A DNA stretch of 64,000 bases from Lichenostomus cassidix. Lineage: Eukaryota > Chordata > Aves > Passeriformes > Meliphagidae. The stretch lies in NCBI GenBank assembly GCA_008360975.2, contig CM039179.1:60364666-60428665 (forward strand), given 5' to 3'. Made by a program: the position numbers and the translations under genes. The notes below the pieces were generated by a model. It saw nothing but the letters and a program-made list of their open reading frames with translations. It was not told the origin of the DNA and did not search any database. Shown here piece after piece: positions 37,801 to 49,500 of this stretch (the stretch's first letter is position 1; each line of letters opens with the position of its first letter).

Positions 37801-40146
37801 CATCAGCTTTCAGCGGCCCCTTCTTCCTGCCAGTACAGATGGCACTGGCTGGTGCACAGGCCATGATCCTGCCCCTGGTGGGGCTAAAAGAGCTCTCCAA
37901 AAGACTCCAGTCCTTTCAGTGGTGACACTGGCAATGGTGGCAGCCAACAGCCGAGGGACAGCTCACTCTGCAGGGTGAGGGCATTTAAGTCACAGCTCCT
38001 CAGGAAAAGAAATCACCATAGTTCTCCTCTGCAAACTGGGCCACTAATGGAAAGGGAGATGCAAGATTTGGGAGGCCAGAAGGGAAAAGAGCTAAAATTT
38101 ATAGGCACTCAGAAGGTCCCTGTTCTCAGGAGTGTCTTTATACTTAACCTCCACCATCCTTTACTTGTCTTAGTGAGAAGGAATGTGGATACCACGACAG
38201 TGGCCGAATGAAGCCACTGAGGTTGGGACAGGAGTACTCAAGGTCTGGATGTGACCCTCACGAGGCTTCAAGGATGGCAGGTCTCTGAGGAGGTGCTGTA
38301 GCAGCTGTTGGCTGGAAGGAAAGGCTCCCCATATCAGGCTTTGGGATGCAGCAGTAAGGAGCACAGACCACACAATACAAAAATCCATCAGATACCCTGA
38401 GCCTTTTAAAGACCAGCCTTGAAAGCTTGCTTGAACTCTAAGCCTGGCACTATGGAGAATTGGACATGGCCAAACCAGGGAAGGGAAGCAGAGTGCAGCA
38501 GCTCAGCCACACCCCCTCACAATACCCCTGGGCTCCAGAGATTTTCAGGCACAGCAAACTTGTTAAACCCCCTTGCCCTTTGAGTCATCTCTGATTTATA
38601 CTCATCCCCCACATGTAAAACATTTGTTTATTTCTGTAATATATTAAAATACAGTAACATTCCATACTTGGGGGTGGGGGGTAGCTTAGAGGGAGGGTAA
38701 TGACTTACATATGTACTGTGCTACGCTGGATTTTTTCCAGTATCATAAATAAGAGGGAAAGCAAGATTTTACAGCTCAACCATTAATAAGAACAGTCCAC
38801 TATCACATATGGAAAAACACTTTAGTCAGTAAAAGCTGACACAACACTGATGGCATTTAGCTGTCCAGTATGAGTCATCTTCATAGAATAAATTCCAAGA
38901 GAAAATATTATATCATTAGTTTACTTGTAACCTCATTGCAGGCAGCTGCAAATAAATGTTTGCTTTGCTCTGCTCTAAAACAGGATAGCACAGTTCTAGA
39001 AATAAGTTAATTAAACTGTGTCTGCAGGACAAACACACTCTATCAAGGGTTAAACCTTGCAGGTATTCCTTTGCAATACCTACAGGTAACTCTTTCTGTG
39101 CTTTTTTTCTCCTCTCCATGCCAGGTGGTTCAAAGAAAGGAAAAGTGAGCAAATAGTGTATGGGAATCAGTGCTCTTTTAAGAAATGCGCATAAACTTCT
39201 TCACAGCATAAAAATCACCAGCATCCTTGGGAAGACACTCAAACACTGGGATGAGATAGCCTGAAAAGCTGACATGAAGGTCCAACAACTGTCCAGCTCC
39301 CAGGTTTGGGTTTGAATCATAGAATGGTTACACCGAGGTCTCTATTCCCCAGTCCTGGAAGGTAAAGCACCATCTTTTTCTTGTGTTTCTGCTGCTAACA
39401 GAAGTGCTCTCCAATCTCTCACACAAAATTTCTCTCCAGGCTTGTTTATGGACCATACCTGTTATCTTCCTTTGCAGTCTTGTGAAGCACCAAAGCTGCT
39501 TGCTGCCCTCAGGCCCTTGTGGCAGTGCAGCTGGGAGCCCATTTGAAGTAGATTTCCTACATGGAGATGTGTGGCTCTGAGAGGTGTCTCAAGTCTGAAT
39601 CACCCCCGAAAGCACTGATTTTTTCTCGCTGACATGGGTGACTAAGCTCCAAGCACAAGCACTTTTACAACATGCCTAGTGTTAGGTGGGGAGGGTCTGG
39701 CTGCCACTGCCTGTGAGGGATGTAAGTACCTCAACACGAGTGTGGATCCCAGCCCTTTGGCCTTCCTAATAAGCTAGCTGAGCTTTGTGCCTGCCTACGC
39801 CTGCAGAGCTGACAGTAAAATAAGAGCTCAGAGTCATCGACACCTCCTGTAACTCATCATTAACATTGCTAGCATGCATTTACCCATGCCTTGGGAGAAT
39901 CAAAGGACGAGTTTTGCATAAACATATTAGCAGAACCGTCACCAGTAAACTGCTGATTTTGTTAGCACTCAGTGCATGCAATCCTCCAGGTTGTGCCACT
40001 CTGAGACAGCACTCTCCTTTGAGTGCAGTAGCTTGCACCACTGTAAGTGTATGCAAAATCTGAGTCTGAGATTAGACTATACCTGGGGCTCAGTGTTTTC
40101 TCACTGATCTATTCTTAAAAGGGTGTTTCCTCTTCTTAAACTAACC

Positions 40147-40163
40147 GGGGGGGGGGGGGGGGG
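40147..40163. repeat. G17 homopolymer
   Basis: Seventeen consecutive G in an AT-rich neighbourhood. Either a genuine G-tract, which can form a quadruplex, or a length that sequencing has not resolved well. Confidence 0.95.
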
Positions 40164-42689
40164 ATCATGTTTTAGGAAGCTGCATGCTGTTAAATGCTCG
40201 TACTGGTAAATAACAAGTAGCTTTTAAAAGCTGAAAGACCTGAAATCTTGTCTGAGCTTCCAGACAGAGCTGATCACACCCACAGGGAGCACTGATCTTC
40301 AACTTGCAGCAAACAGCAGAACAGGCTCGTCACCCCTGGTACGTGTGATTTGGTGACATCTCAGGACTCCCAGCCCAAATCTTTCATTCCATTGAGCTTG
40401 AAGAATGAGTGAATTCAACTGTCCATGATCCAGGGCAACAAGGGAGTTGGGTTGTCCAATAACAAAAATTGTGGAAAATAGGGGTAGAGGGAGAGAGTCT
40501 GCTGGGAGGTTTGAGCTTTATGTAGTACAAAAGCACTTCTCAGATATGAGGTGACCTTGAAAGTCATTCAGCTCATTTCCACATCAGCTAATTAGCCCAA
40601 CTGGCTCCTTCTTAGGAAGGAGCTTGTGCCTGTGTGTGTCTGACTTGCACCTTGGATAAAACAACAGGAAATATTAACTCTGTTCTCAAGACCTAGATGT
40701 GTGGAGAGTAGCAATAGGTGGGGGAAGGAGAAAAAGGGAAGGGATGTAGCAATAAAAGCACATCTATTTCTTCATGGTGATCCTCCATCTCAGCTTTTGT
40801 GCTGACTGCAGCACATTAGGACAAGGGCTGTCCTGCCGTGGGCTCGCAAATGGCTCTTGCTGCCAATAGTCACTATCCGTGCAGCAGAAGCACTGAAAAA
40901 AAGCCAAGCCCAGCATCACTAAGTCGCTGTGGTTATCATGGGAGCAGTGCTGTCTCTGAAGTGCTATGTAGGTGACAAAATCAGGAACAGAAAGGTTAGG
41001 AATATAGGCAAAAGTAAACAGGCCAGTCTCTCGGGCCAAGCCATCTAATACAGTACAAACACATTTGAACTCAAGCCAGGGGACTGCTGTCTAGAGAACC
41101 TGATGTATCAGTGGGGACCATCATAATCTCAGCCACTACCCAAAAAAGATTAAAAAATTTCCCAAATAGCTGATTTTCATACATAAGAGGGTTTCAATAC
41201 CCTCCTAGCCCTACCATATTAGCGCTGGGAATTTCATCTGCAGAGAGACTGTAGAATATTTTGGGCATCTGAAGCCTCTCTGCATCTTTTAAGTTCACAG
41301 CTCTGCTCTGTAACAGTCTTACTAAGAAACATGTAGCAATACATTTGCTTGGCTATACAATTACATTCTGACAAGGCTTCCATATAAGGGCATATTATTG
41401 ATTAAATTAACAAATAATTTTTCTCTACCGTCATGTCTATATGTTATGCCAGACCTCAGCCTTATTTTGGATACTGCCAGCAGGAAACTATGTTAATGAA
41501 AATGGAAATGTGAAGGGAATTGTATAAATTCTTACATTACACTAAAGAAAAGATTCCTGAGATTTGCATCCAAATCATATTGGATTTCTGAGAGATTTGA
41601 GCACTTAACATCTCTTTGTTCCTTATCAACATATAGTAGAAAGGAGCAAATTAGCTTCCCAGAAATTGCCTGATGGTTCTAATACCACTGACGCCAGAGG
41701 AAATGTCAAGCAAATCAGTCACCATATTCCAGAGGAATTACTCCCTGTGAAGCAGGCTATTAGACACTCAGCCTTCCCGCACTCCACTTTGCAAGAATAT
41801 AGGGGCTGGGGATTGACAGGAACATCAGTTTTTCACCCAGACATTTTCCTCACAAACATTTCCTAGCTAATTCATGGGGTAATGCCTTCCCCTCCCTAAC
41901 TCACTCAATTTGTTAGGTGCCTGAATGCTCTTCTTCTTTGATTAAGAGTGCAAACTTTGAGTGACAAAAACAATGTTCCCTTTGTCTTTGTGCAGCACCA
42001 CACACAAGAATAGGACTCGATAGGTAATTAGAATAATGACCGTAATGGCTTAGCAAACAGAATGAACTCTTGACTGCAATTGCAGAGGATCTCTGCCTTA
42101 GCTATTAAGAGAGTGCTACAGAATTGAGGTCGTTGTCTCTGCAGGTGATCAGCAATTTAACAACAGTGCATTGCACATGGTTTTCATCTCAGAGATAGCC
42201 AAGCATGCAGTATATTCTTTATGAATCTAGTTGGAACAACTACAAATCTCTCTTTCAGATCATTCAGATAAACAGAGATGTTTCGGTATATCAGAAATAT
42301 TGTCATTCCTCTGGCCAAGTAATAAGTGAGGTGATACCAAAGATTGGTTCAGGGCCTTTGATCTGTAATTCATTAAATAAAATTTATTCCTCCTCTCTAG
42401 CGAGACGCATTGTTACAGAGCCAAATGGATTGTTCCTGTGATGTTTGTGATGACATTTGCTGTTTCTCATGGGATCAGCAGTTTGAATCATTTTGCATGT
42501 CTAGATAGATGGGGAGAAGGGGGAGGACTCTTTCAAACAGAGATAACCACAGTCAAAAGGAAAAGCAGATATATTTTCAATTCCTGACCACGGTGGCTTC
42601 ATCTGTAAAGTTAATGCTTGGTAAGGCATGCTTTAATTATTGTGGTTTGGATATAAGGTGAACAGAACATTGGCTGTATTGCCAGAGTG

Positions 42690-43075
42690 GTGGGCAGTGG
42701 TTCAGAGTCCATCTGGAGGGGTTTGTCAGGTTTTGATTCAGGAGTGTGACCTAACAGGAGAGACTGCCTCATCAGTGAGGTCACCAGTGGTACTAAGTCA
42801 TGCACAGGGACCTAAGGAGGCTGGAGAGAAGTGGTCCAACAGGAACATTATGAAGTTGAGCAGGATAAATGCAAGGCCCTGCCCCTGCAGGGAATAACCC
42901 TGTGTACCAGTGGAGGCTGGGAGCAGCCAGCTGGCTGGGAGAGCCAGCAGCAGCTCTGCGAAGAAGGATCTGGCTGTGCTGGTGGCCAACAAGGTGACAG
43001 CCAGCAGCACCTTATGGCAGCAGAGGAGATGAGCCTCACCCTGGGCTGCATGAGCAGGAGCACAGCCAGCCCTCT
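42690..43075 (+). mobile_element. CR1 LINE fragment, internal (reverse transcriptase C-terminal region)
   Basis: Recognisable CR1 words: 'cagtggttcagagtccatctggagg', then after a gap 'aagtggtccaacaggaac', 'gggaataaccctgtgtaccag', 'ctgcgaagaaggatctgg' and 'ctgggctgcatgagcaggag'. The copy is old, with an internal deletion of the polymerase core region around 42750-42800. It ends before the CR1 3'UTR. Open frames over it, including a 196-codon frame from 42831, are not in the CR1 reading frame throughout and are not a host gene. Confidence 0.8.
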
Positions 43076-43483
43076 TCCTTTGCTCCTTGTGCTCCATGTC
43101 AGATTAGTAGTCCTGCTGTCCATGGGCTGGTCTGCATACCCAAGCATATTGCATATTTACACCATCCAGCAGATGCTACTCTGTGCATGGCAATTTCTTT
43201 TCAGTTTCATCAGGTGCAGTCGCTGCTTGGGCTGGGATACTCCTCAGTTCATCCACTGGGTAACGAGGAGAGAGAGCTGTGCAGCAGGCTGCACTCTCTC
43301 AGCCTGCAGATTCCTTTTGCAAGAGCTAAGTTTGGGCACAGAGCTCTTAAATAAGCTCTTGAACTTTCCATTCCCTTTTTGGGCTAGATTATCCCAGAGG
43401 CTGAGGCAAGTAACTACCTGACTGCTCTCATCAGAGTGGGGGATGTTCAGCATCTTGCAGTCTCAGTCTTGCAGATACACAAG

Positions 43484-43720
43484 CACAGAATCACAGAATA
43501 GGTCAGATTGGAAAGGGACCACAGTAGGTCATCTGCTCCAGGCTTCTTGCTCCAGCAGAGTCATCCTAGAGCACACACCACGGGATTGTGTCCAGACAGT
43601 TCTTGAATATCTTCAGTGAGGGAGACTTCACAACCTCCCTGGACAATCTGTTCCACAGATTACAGATCTCCAGTGTGGGGACTAGGCCTGATTTTGGCTG
43701 ACATGGGAATTTGTGCCCAT
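43484..43720 (-). mobile_element. CR1 LINE fragment, 3' end, opposite orientation
   Basis: It starts with 'cacagaatcacagaat', the reverse complement of the CR1 3' repeat unit, followed by 'ggaaagggacc', 'aatatcttcagtgagggagacttcacaacctccctgg' and 'tttgtgcccattg', all typical of the CR1 3' region on the reverse strand. It is separated by about 400 bp from the forward fragment at 42690 and is an independent insertion. Confidence 0.88.
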
Positions 43721-45999
43721 TGCTCATGTGTGAGACAGGAAAAAACTCTCTATTCATATCTGCTGCCAATGGGATGTCACAAAAAATATCAGACTAATGA
43801 GGCACTTTATAACAAAACCCAGTTGAGACTTTTGTTATGGCCAAATCAGTCTCAATGTTAACAATTCCCTGTGGCTTGTACATACTCATGATTATCGTGG
43901 GCATGAGTGCGGTCACTGACTCCAAACACTGCCATCCACTTGCATCCCCCAGCTTGGAGGCATTCAGTCGTAACCCCTGGATCTGCTGAGGATCTGCAAA
44001 TGGGAGTGAGCGAGTTCTCACGTGCAAAAGCAGGGAAGTGGAAAGCATTCAAACCCGCTTGGGTATGCTTGCATAAACCTTTTATGGCTAACAGTTTGCA
44101 ATTAAGCGAAAGGAGGAGAATCTAGACTGGCCCCATGATTCAATAGCAATGGCATTATACAGAGTAAAGGGGGACTTCGAAACTGACCTCGAGAGGTGGG
44201 TGAGGAAGTCATTCACTTTTGCACACACACCAGAGCACACTTGGTAGGATCCACTCTGGCCAATTTAAGCACTTCGATTGTACCCAGGTGTAAGATGCAC
44301 AGTTTCATCTGCTTAAATGTGCACTGTGGATGCCTATGTCTGACACTGTCTGGACTCATGGAGGAGAGCAATGAGCTTATTTTAAGGTGCAGCTGCCTTT
44401 TACTAGCAGAGTTTTATTAAACAGGTCACGAGAATAGCTTCCTAAAAGTGCCTATCCCTGCCCACTAAGTCCCTAGTGTGACTAGGTCTGATCATATGAA
44501 CCATCCAGTAACAGATTTTATTAGAAGATGAAGAGAGATAAATCATACCATAGTCCCTTGAGACTCCTGTAGTGTCAGTCCTTAAAGGTTTCCAGCAGGA
44601 GAGCCCATGCCCTGGCACATTGGCATACACTCAGGTGAGATGTCCCTCTGTCTTACCCTTGCTGTGGGTGATCTTCTGTTGGTTTTGGAGGGCAGCTTCA
44701 GCAGGTGCCTGAAATATCAACACCAGCTAAGGGCCTGAAGGAGGCAGGCTGCTTCTCAGCCACTGCCAGACAAAAAAATCAAGCTAAAAGGAACACTTTA
44801 TCAGCCACTCAGAATCATAACTTGTATTATGGGATATGACTCAGCAAGACAAGCTAAGCACCAGAAAAAGTCAGAATTATCATTGGAGATATTGGAAAAA
44901 CTCTCTGTCCACTGGTGACCCAGTCCTTTAGAGCTTTTGCCACTCATGGAGCCCCTTATTCAAGGGGTTAAGTGGTTTCTTTGACTGTGCACTCAGGACA
45001 GGGTTAGCTGGATTGCATCTTTTCTCATAGAAAGACTCACTGTGCTCAGCAGTTTGTTATGGCATCCTCTTGACTGCAAGTCATACAGTAAAAGTTGCAA
45101 AAGTAGTTTCTATTATAAAGCCTCGCTTTCACGGCACGCCAAAAATGTTGCCTTTTCAGATTGGGCGTTCCAAGGTTGATTGCAATCCAAAGGTCAGCAC
45201 TGAAAAGTCAGAGCAAAAGGATTTGCTTAGCTGTGAGTTGTGATTGTCCCTGTATGTGCAGGGAATTCACTCATTTTTAACATCCTCTACTGTCCTTTGC
45301 AGCACGTACCACAGCCCAGTGTGATAGAGCCCCAATATGGGATAATATGAACCACCAGGATGAGCTGATGAAGCAATCCTTATGTTCTCAAAACCCTGTC
45401 ATCTTTATAAGCATCGTTGTGAACCTGGGACCAAACCTGAAATGGCAGGGAAATTAAAGTCTAGACATTTTTCAAATCTTTCTTGATAAGGCTGCATATG
45501 AGACACGGGATTGTCTGACAGCATGAACTTTGAGGTGACATCTCATACAAAGTGTCTTTCAACATTGCATCCTTCCCATGGAATCAGCAATCATTCTAAA
45601 AAGACTTAAAAATGGCTTAAATGCTTTAAGCACCTAGAAGACTTAATAAGGATTTAAGTTGGCTCTAATGCTTACATTGTGCTACCTTAAAGATTTAAGG
45701 CAGCTTAAATGCTTATGTGCCTTAAGAAGTTACAGTAACAATCACTTTGTCTTCACAAAGCCCAAATAATCGGGATTTATTTGGTGAAACACTTCAGGGA
45801 GGTCTTCCAATCACCTCTTTTCTGAGACTACAAGAGACATCTTCATAAAGGTGACCTGGCAGCACCTACTTAGAGTTTTGCCTGCCTACCTAAATATCCA
45901 CCACTTTTGCCTGGCACCCAGCACTTCACTATTTAATGTTTCTGCCATCTAAGCATGTACAATGCTGTAGGCCTGAGAAAAGCTCTTACCTCCGTCTTG
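43721..45999. other. Intergenic sequence, no gene recognised
   Basis: Unique sequence with short open frames only. It contains three diverged tandem units of 41-47 bp near 45614-45730. No domain, RNA gene or named repeat is recognised. Confidence 0.6.
45614..45730. repeat. Three diverged tandem units built on a GCTTAAATGCT word
   Basis: Related words start at 45614, 45661 and 45702 (ggcttaaatgct, ggctctaatgct, agcttaaatgct), each followed by a CTTAA or TTAAG word. Spacing is 47 and 41 bp. It looks like an old, decayed minisatellite. Confidence 0.55.
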
Positions 46000-46152
46000 T
46001 TCCTGTGGGAAACTGAGGCACTGTCAGGCAAGATTTGCCCAAGATGGCATAGGAAGCCTGATGCAATAAAGAAACTTGAACCTGGCTCTCCCACCCACCA
46101 GGTCCCTGCATGCTAGGTTTCCCTCTAACCATAAGAGCTGTACTGTCTTCCC
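46000..46152 (+). mobile_element. Ancient MIR-type SINE remnant
   Basis: The order of words follows the amniote MIR-type core: 'gggaaactgaggca', 'tttgcccaagatggca', 'cttgaacctggctctcc', 'ccctctaacca'. Divergence is high and the ends are approximate. Old SINEs of this type are shared across amniotes. Confidence 0.6.
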
Positions 46153-46485
46153 AACACTGCTTTATTTTCTTTTAAAGCACCACCCTTAACTCAGCCCCAT
46201 GGGCAAGAATGAAACTGCACTGATGGGAGTTCAGATTATTATTGTTCTAATTTGGGGCAACCCCCCTTCTCGGGTACCCATCTATTTCCTTGTGGCCAAA
46301 ACCCATTTCCACTTAAACTCCAGTCTCCCTTCCCTGTCTGCTTTGTCGTACAGAAGCCATGAAGGCATCTTTGCCATCTGGATGGAGAATTTCTCTCTTC
46401 AGAGAATTTCTCTCCTTCCCTCTGAGAAACCAGCTCGCCTCAGGAACTTTTCCTACTGCTGGAGTTTGGGACTACAGTCTGGACA

Positions 46486-46582
46486 TGGACCTGGGCAACT
46501 AGCCCTGTTTCAGCAGGGGGCTTGAACTAGATGATCCCCAGAGATCCTGCCCAACCACAACCATCCTGTTATGCTGTGATGT
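46486..46582 (+). mobile_element. CR1 LINE fragment, terminal 3' end
   Basis: About 95 bp of the CR1 end: 'cctgggcaactagccctg', 'cagggggcttgaactagatgatc', 'cagagatcctgcccaacc', and a decayed 'tatgctgtgatg' tail. Severely 5' truncated. Confidence 0.85.
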
Positions 46583-49500
46583 GTCCTCTGAGTATTCTGA
46601 AGTAATTGTAGAGGAAGCTCATTTCTAGGGCCTAGTTTTACTGGTTGACTGTGAAATTCCACAATATCTGTTGGATAATGATTGCAATCAGCCTGGAGAG
46701 AAGAGCAAACATCACGGGACGGGAATGTGGTGGGTTCAGGAGGCACAACTCTGGGAGTAATCACTGGCAGTCATCCCTGTTTGCATGCACTTATTTGGTG
46801 TTACAAAGTCACTTCTTCCCCTTCTCTGACACATTCTCTGGCATGCTCTGCTCAGAATTATCTCTCACATAAAACAATAAACGCAGCCCCACAGAGCAGG
46901 ACTGGCTCTAGACACAGACAAAGTGGATGGATATCTGCAGGAGAGGGTTCTCTTGAAGCAGGAGGGAGGGAAGGGACTAGCTCAAGGTCTTGGACCCTGC
47001 TCTTCATTTTGGCTGTGTCAGAGCCCTGGAAACCAAAGAGACTGCTGCTGATGCTGCTGGAGGAGGGGTTGGGGCACAGCCTCCCACGACAGCAGGAGCT
47101 GCTCTGCTCAGTACTTGTACCCTACTGGCAGATGTAACAATCTCAGCTCTCCATCTAGACTCCTTATTGTTTTTTTCTCCTTGCTGCTCCATTCAGCCTT
47201 GGCCTGGCCTCAGTCCCTGATCCTTGGAGTAACAACATTCAACTTTGCATGTAGGGCTGCATAGCTTAACCCAGTACTGCCTCAGACTGAAATTACAGGG
47301 CCAAATTCATCTCTGATGCTTGAGTGCTTTGCTCCTCATGTCATTCCTCTGCAGCATTTCTCCCCGAGGCCAGCGGAGCTGTACCACTCCAGCCAGGGGC
47401 ACATTCAGTGCGCTGAACTCCATTCATTAGAAGTTTGTTCTTCATCCTTGCCTGTTCAAAGGCAGGGGGACGGGGAAACGCTTGGGTCTGCACAACCGAT
47501 TTGCTGTTGCCGGGGTGGCTGCTGAAACAGCACAGTGCAGAAAGCTTCCCATGGGATTAACCATGCATTCAGCGTGCCGGCAGTTCTCACAGTTTTAGGA
47601 TGGGGGAAGCATCCTTACAGGCAGCAAGACATTCACAGAGTCCAGTCAGAGTGCCCCAGCAAGGAGATGACTTGCTCTCTGTGGGCAGCACAAGCAAGGG
47701 TTTGTCAATATTGCTTGGGCTTTCATTTGTGCTGATTTGTTTTGCAAATGCTGCTTTCAATATGCTACCAATAAATGGCCCTTTTTCTGGCTTTTCTCCA
47801 GTGCCTGGGACACATCCCGTTCCCCAAGCAGGCCACGAACTGAGAGTTACGTGGAAAGCATTGGCACCATGAATAGCCACAGCACAAATTCCTTGTGTCA
47901 GGTCTTCTGTAACTTATGTACCCTTCGTGCCAAATGGCACCGGGAGCTGCTTTTCTTCTGAGGGGAGGTTTCAAACGTAAGACAACCAGTTTGGTATGTA
48001 AATAAGGTATTTACAAACTTTCCAGATTTAGTTTCAGTTAATATTTAATAATAGCCATTAACTATAATAAAATGTCTTCATCTTTACTGTTAGTACTTCA
48101 CTTTAAAGTTACCTACCACTCTGATATGAGGTTTTCTGTCTTTTTTTTAATGTAAGCAGCTCTGGAGGAGCAAGAAAGTGGTGAGCACAGATGTTTATCA
48201 TAATGGCCTTATTTTCTGTGTTTTAACATACAGGATAGACATCCACTGTGTGGGCTGGGAAGCAGGTGATACACATTCAAGTAAATATATACACACTGAA
48301 GAGGAATGTGGAAACTCTTCTAGGGTTACTTAACACGGTACAGAGCTATAAGGATACTACATCCAGAAAAACTAGAGAAACTAGCTTCAATCCTGTAGAA
48401 AAGAGCAGATGAATGGGACTTTGAGTGTTTTAAAAAATAATGGCAAGAAGTGAGTGCTCTAAATAACTTATCGCCTTCAAATGTTGCTGCTAAGCTGTAT
48501 GAGTTGGGAACCAGTTTCGTTTTGAATAGTGCCTTTCATGCAAATCACATCTCTGTGTGCTTCAAGGCTCTAATTAGAGTGTTATGACCAAAAGAAAAAG
48601 AGAAATCGGAGATATGAGCAACTGTGGGTTTAGATAAGCTTTGAGTAAGATGGGAGAGGCAGTGAAGCGAAGAGCTAATGTCATCTCCCAGTAGGGGTCA
48701 AGAATTTAAGCTCAGGGTATGCAGGATGGGTGGGCCCAAAAGGAATGCCAAATGATTTAAAACAGCAAAAAGAGCTAATGTACAGGATGAGCTGCCATGG
48801 GGGAGAACACAAGCAGCTGGTAGAACAAGATTTTTTTGCCGTCTTTTGTTCAAATGAGTTACAAAAGGCAGGGAAAAATACTCAGAGGCAAATGCAGAGG
48901 GGACAGATCTGTGCAGAGTTCTTAATATGGTTGTTAGATGGGCTGTCTTCTGGAGCATGCTGCTGTGTGATTAGTTCTTGAATTAATTAGAAAAATAACA
49001 AGTGGCCCATCCTCTCTGTGGTCAGTGCTCTGAACCTCATTAGCACCAGTGCACAGCCCATTAGTGGAGGCCTTGCAACATCAAACCTCCAAAGGTTTGC
49101 TGGGGAGCAGGATGAGATCTGGGAGCCTTTAGCAAGCACAGAGCCACAGGCATCCCAGGGGATAAACACTTGGGCCTGCAAGGATCGGATAGCATGGCAT
49201 ACAGGAAGGAATTCATGGACTATCTAGGCCAATGGACTATTCCAACAGATTTCAGCAAGCTTGCTGCTGTAATCACAATGAAAAGCACTGGCATTGCTTT
49301 GAACTGCCTGGTGCTCATAGTCTCGGGATGTGCTGTTTCCCAAGGACCAACAAGAGGGAACTTGCAAACTGCTGATAGCCAGGCAAAAAATCATGCAGTA
49401 ATGTTTGGCTTTGCAGATTATTTTCTTATGAAGGTGGTTTGGGGTTATATTTTCCCCTGAATTTTCACACATAACTACATTAGGGTAATGAGTCATGTCT

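Larger units (their letters stand above)
31451..42689. other. Intergenic sequence, no gene recognised
   Basis: Non-coding DNA with AT low complexity at 31744-31822 and a G17 tract at 40147-40163. Open frames are short (at most about 110 codons, near 37.5-37.9 kb) and lack domains. Fragments near 35280 faintly recall old SINE cores but cannot be claimed. No RNA gene is recognised. Confidence 0.6.

Noticed and set aside
42831..43421. 196-codon plus-strand frame
   Set aside because: Starts inside a CR1 fragment and continues into unrelated sequence; not in the CR1 frame throughout and has no domain.
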